In this document: piece by piece, positions 8,066 to 9,133 of the stretch | How the letters are laid out: every line of letters starts with the position of its first letter | Numbering within the stretch: the first letter of the stretch is position 1 | Assembly: GCA_025351555.1 (NCBI GenBank) | Contig: JANXVS010000532.1 | Location: 1 to 9,133, forward strand | From: Pseudomonadota bacterium | GTDB lineage: Bacteria; Pseudomonadota; Gammaproteobacteria; Xanthomonadales; Rhodanobacteraceae | DNA: 9,133 bases | Reading direction: 5' to 3' | Notes under the pieces: model-generated | Told to the model about the DNA's origin: nothing | Seen by the model: the letters and a program-made list of their open reading frames with translations, nothing else | The model's database searches: none | Program-made: the position numbers and the translations under genes

Positions 8066-8818
8066 GTGCCATTACTTGTCCTTTTCTCGTTAGCCCTACA
8101 GATTGCCTGCGCCGTGCACGTGGTGCGCAGCGGGCGTCCGTTGTACTGGGTCTGGATCCTGTTCATCGGCTCGTATCTGGCGGTGATCGTCTACGTGATC
8201 GCAGCGGTGATCCCTGATTTGCGCAACGATCCGCGCAGCCGCCAGGCCGCGCGCAAGGTGCTGCATACGTTCGACCCGGAGCGCCAACGTCGCAACATTG
8301 CGCAGCGGCTGGAAGTTGCCGACACCGTGGACAATCGCCGTGCGCTGGCCGAGGAGTGCATGCGCCTGGGCGACTACAGCAACGCCGCTGAGCTGTATCG
8401 CTCGGTACTCAAGGGCGTCTATGCGAGCGATGCCGGGTTTCTGCTCGGTCTGGCGCAAGCGCAGGCTGGCAGCGACGACTTCGCGGGCGCGCGCGCGACG
8501 CTGGATACACTGTTTTCCACAAATCCACAATTTCGCTCAAGCGATGCCGACTTGCTGCGCGCGCGCGTGCTTGAAGCGCTCGGTGAACACGCCGCGGTGC
8601 TCGATCGCTACCAAAGTCTTGCCACCAGTTATCCCGGCGAAGAAGCGCGCTTTCGCTATGGCTGTCTGCTCAAGGCACATGGCCGTTTCGCCGACGCGCG
8701 CGGCGTGTTCCGCGACATGCTGGCACGTGCCAAGCACTCGCCGCGCTACTATCGCAAGAAAGAAAAGGACTGGCTCGACTCGGCGCAACGCGAGCTTTCG
8801 AGTTTGGGGCAGGGCTGA
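8066..8818 (+). CDS. Membrane-anchored tetratricopeptide repeat protein
   Basis: This 250-residue protein is probably held in the inner membrane with its repeats facing the cytoplasm. Two hydrophobic segments, about residues 2-20 and 26-49, are separated by the short basic loop RSGRP. After a charged linker (50-85), three to four TPR-like helix pairs follow at about 88-120 (LGDYSNAAELYRSVLKGVY), 122-155, 162-190 and 193-226 (HGRFADARGVFRDML). Such repeats usually bind other proteins; no partner is evident. The GTG at 8066 gives VPLLVLFSLALQ, which puts the first membrane segment at the N-terminus. Earlier in-frame TTG codons (7943 and later) lie in or just after the terminator and would add an unlikely leader. 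No clear ribosome site precedes the GTG. A palindrome, CAAGCGCTTG, at 7996-8005 might be an operator, but this is unproven. Confidence 0.85.
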   Translation: MPLLVLFSLALQIACAVHVVRSGRPLYWVWILFIGSYLAVIVYVIAAVIPDLRNDPRSRQAARKVLHTFDPERQRRNIAQRLEVADTVDNRRALAEECMRLGDYSNAAELYRSVLKGVYASDAGFLLGLAQAQAGSDDFAGARATLDTLFSTNPQFRSSDADLLRARVLEALGEHAAVLDRYQSLATSYPGEEARFRYGCLLKAHGRFADARGVFRDMLARAKHSPRYYRKKEKDWLDSAQRELSSLGQG

Positions 8819-9133
8819 GAATTTCTCGCCCCGTAGCACCGGCGCGATGAACGTCAGCAGGATCAACAAGGCGGTGGAAACGATCTGCGCATGACGGTGT
8901 TCCCTATCGGTCGGTCAAGAAGCAAGCACCCGATTATCCACGGCGAGTGGGACAGTGCCTGTGTCGAATGGGCTAGTGGGGGACAGGAATGTCGCGCGGC
9001 GTTGTTAAATTTAGTGGGTCTTCAGGAAGTCGTGTGGGTGAATTGACGATGTAAACGTAGCTGTAAGCTGCGTGGCGATTGGCTTGCAGGTATTTTCAAC
9101 GGGCTTGGGTTTGGTCATCATGTTCGGATGACG
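8819..9133. other. 315-bp region with no confident gene
   Basis: Two short reading frames exist, neither convincing. One is a plus-strand frame of 51 codons at 8891-9046, which begins MTVFPIGRSRSK and has GGTGGA 12 nt upstream, too far for a good ribosome site. The other is a minus-strand frame open from the right edge down to a stop at 9011 and ending HDFLKTH, which could be the tail of a gene outside the window. GC content is lower than in the neighbouring genes, and GTGGGACAG and GTGGGGGACAG recur about 30 bp apart. No terminator, tRNA or known repeat is recognised. Confidence 0.4.

Noticed and set aside
8934..8942. TTATCCACG, one base from the DnaA box
   Set aside because: It is a single near match with no cluster, AT-rich region or origin-linked genes nearby.

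Overview
The window looks like chromosome from a GC-rich gammaproteobacterium, most likely of the Xanthomonadales (Xanthomonadaceae or Rhodanobacteraceae). The basis is the codon bias, the gpmI sequence, a lipoprotein M28 peptidase, a TPR membrane protein starting VPLLVLF, and a secreted CSLREA/DUF11 protein. This placement comes from recognition of the encoded proteins, not from a search.

Layout. (1) Positions 1-1146, minus strand: the first 382 codons of gpmI, cofactor-independent phosphoglycerate mutase; its last quarter lies beyond the left edge. (2) Positions 1199-2357: a complete, apparently intact IS630-family element. It is flanked by the TA target duplication, has perfect 11-bp terminal repeats, and carries a DDE transposase whose stop codon is completed by the duplicated TA plus the flanking G. 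It split what had been an intergenic space of about 83 bp between gpmI and a divergent gene. (3) Positions 2391-3059: an exported 222-residue protein with seven VNG/VSG repeats at an 18-19 residue period, predicted to be a bactofilin-like beta-helix. (4) Positions 3137-4864: a lipoprotein M28 zinc aminopeptidase with a PA-like insert and all metal ligands present. (5) Positions 4865-5242: a 378-bp non-coding stretch with tandem hairpins that look like a structured leader RNA. (6) Positions 5243-7924: an 893-residue secreted protein with a CSLREA N-terminus, a GGAI/FxxN beta-helix and two DUF11 repeats, ended by a strong intrinsic terminator. (7) Positions 8066-8818: an inner-membrane TPR protein with two membrane segments. 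(8) Positions 8819-9133: no confident gene.

How the parts relate. Three of the five host genes encode exported or surface products and a fourth encodes a membrane protein, so apart from gpmI this is a cell-envelope neighbourhood. Spacing, the terminator and the long leader argue for mostly separate transcription units. I see no defence system, CRISPR array, tRNA or rRNA. The most worthwhile second looks are the structured leader before the surface protein, the transposon in the gpmI divergent promoter region, and the combination of Pmp-like and OmcB-like modules in one protein.
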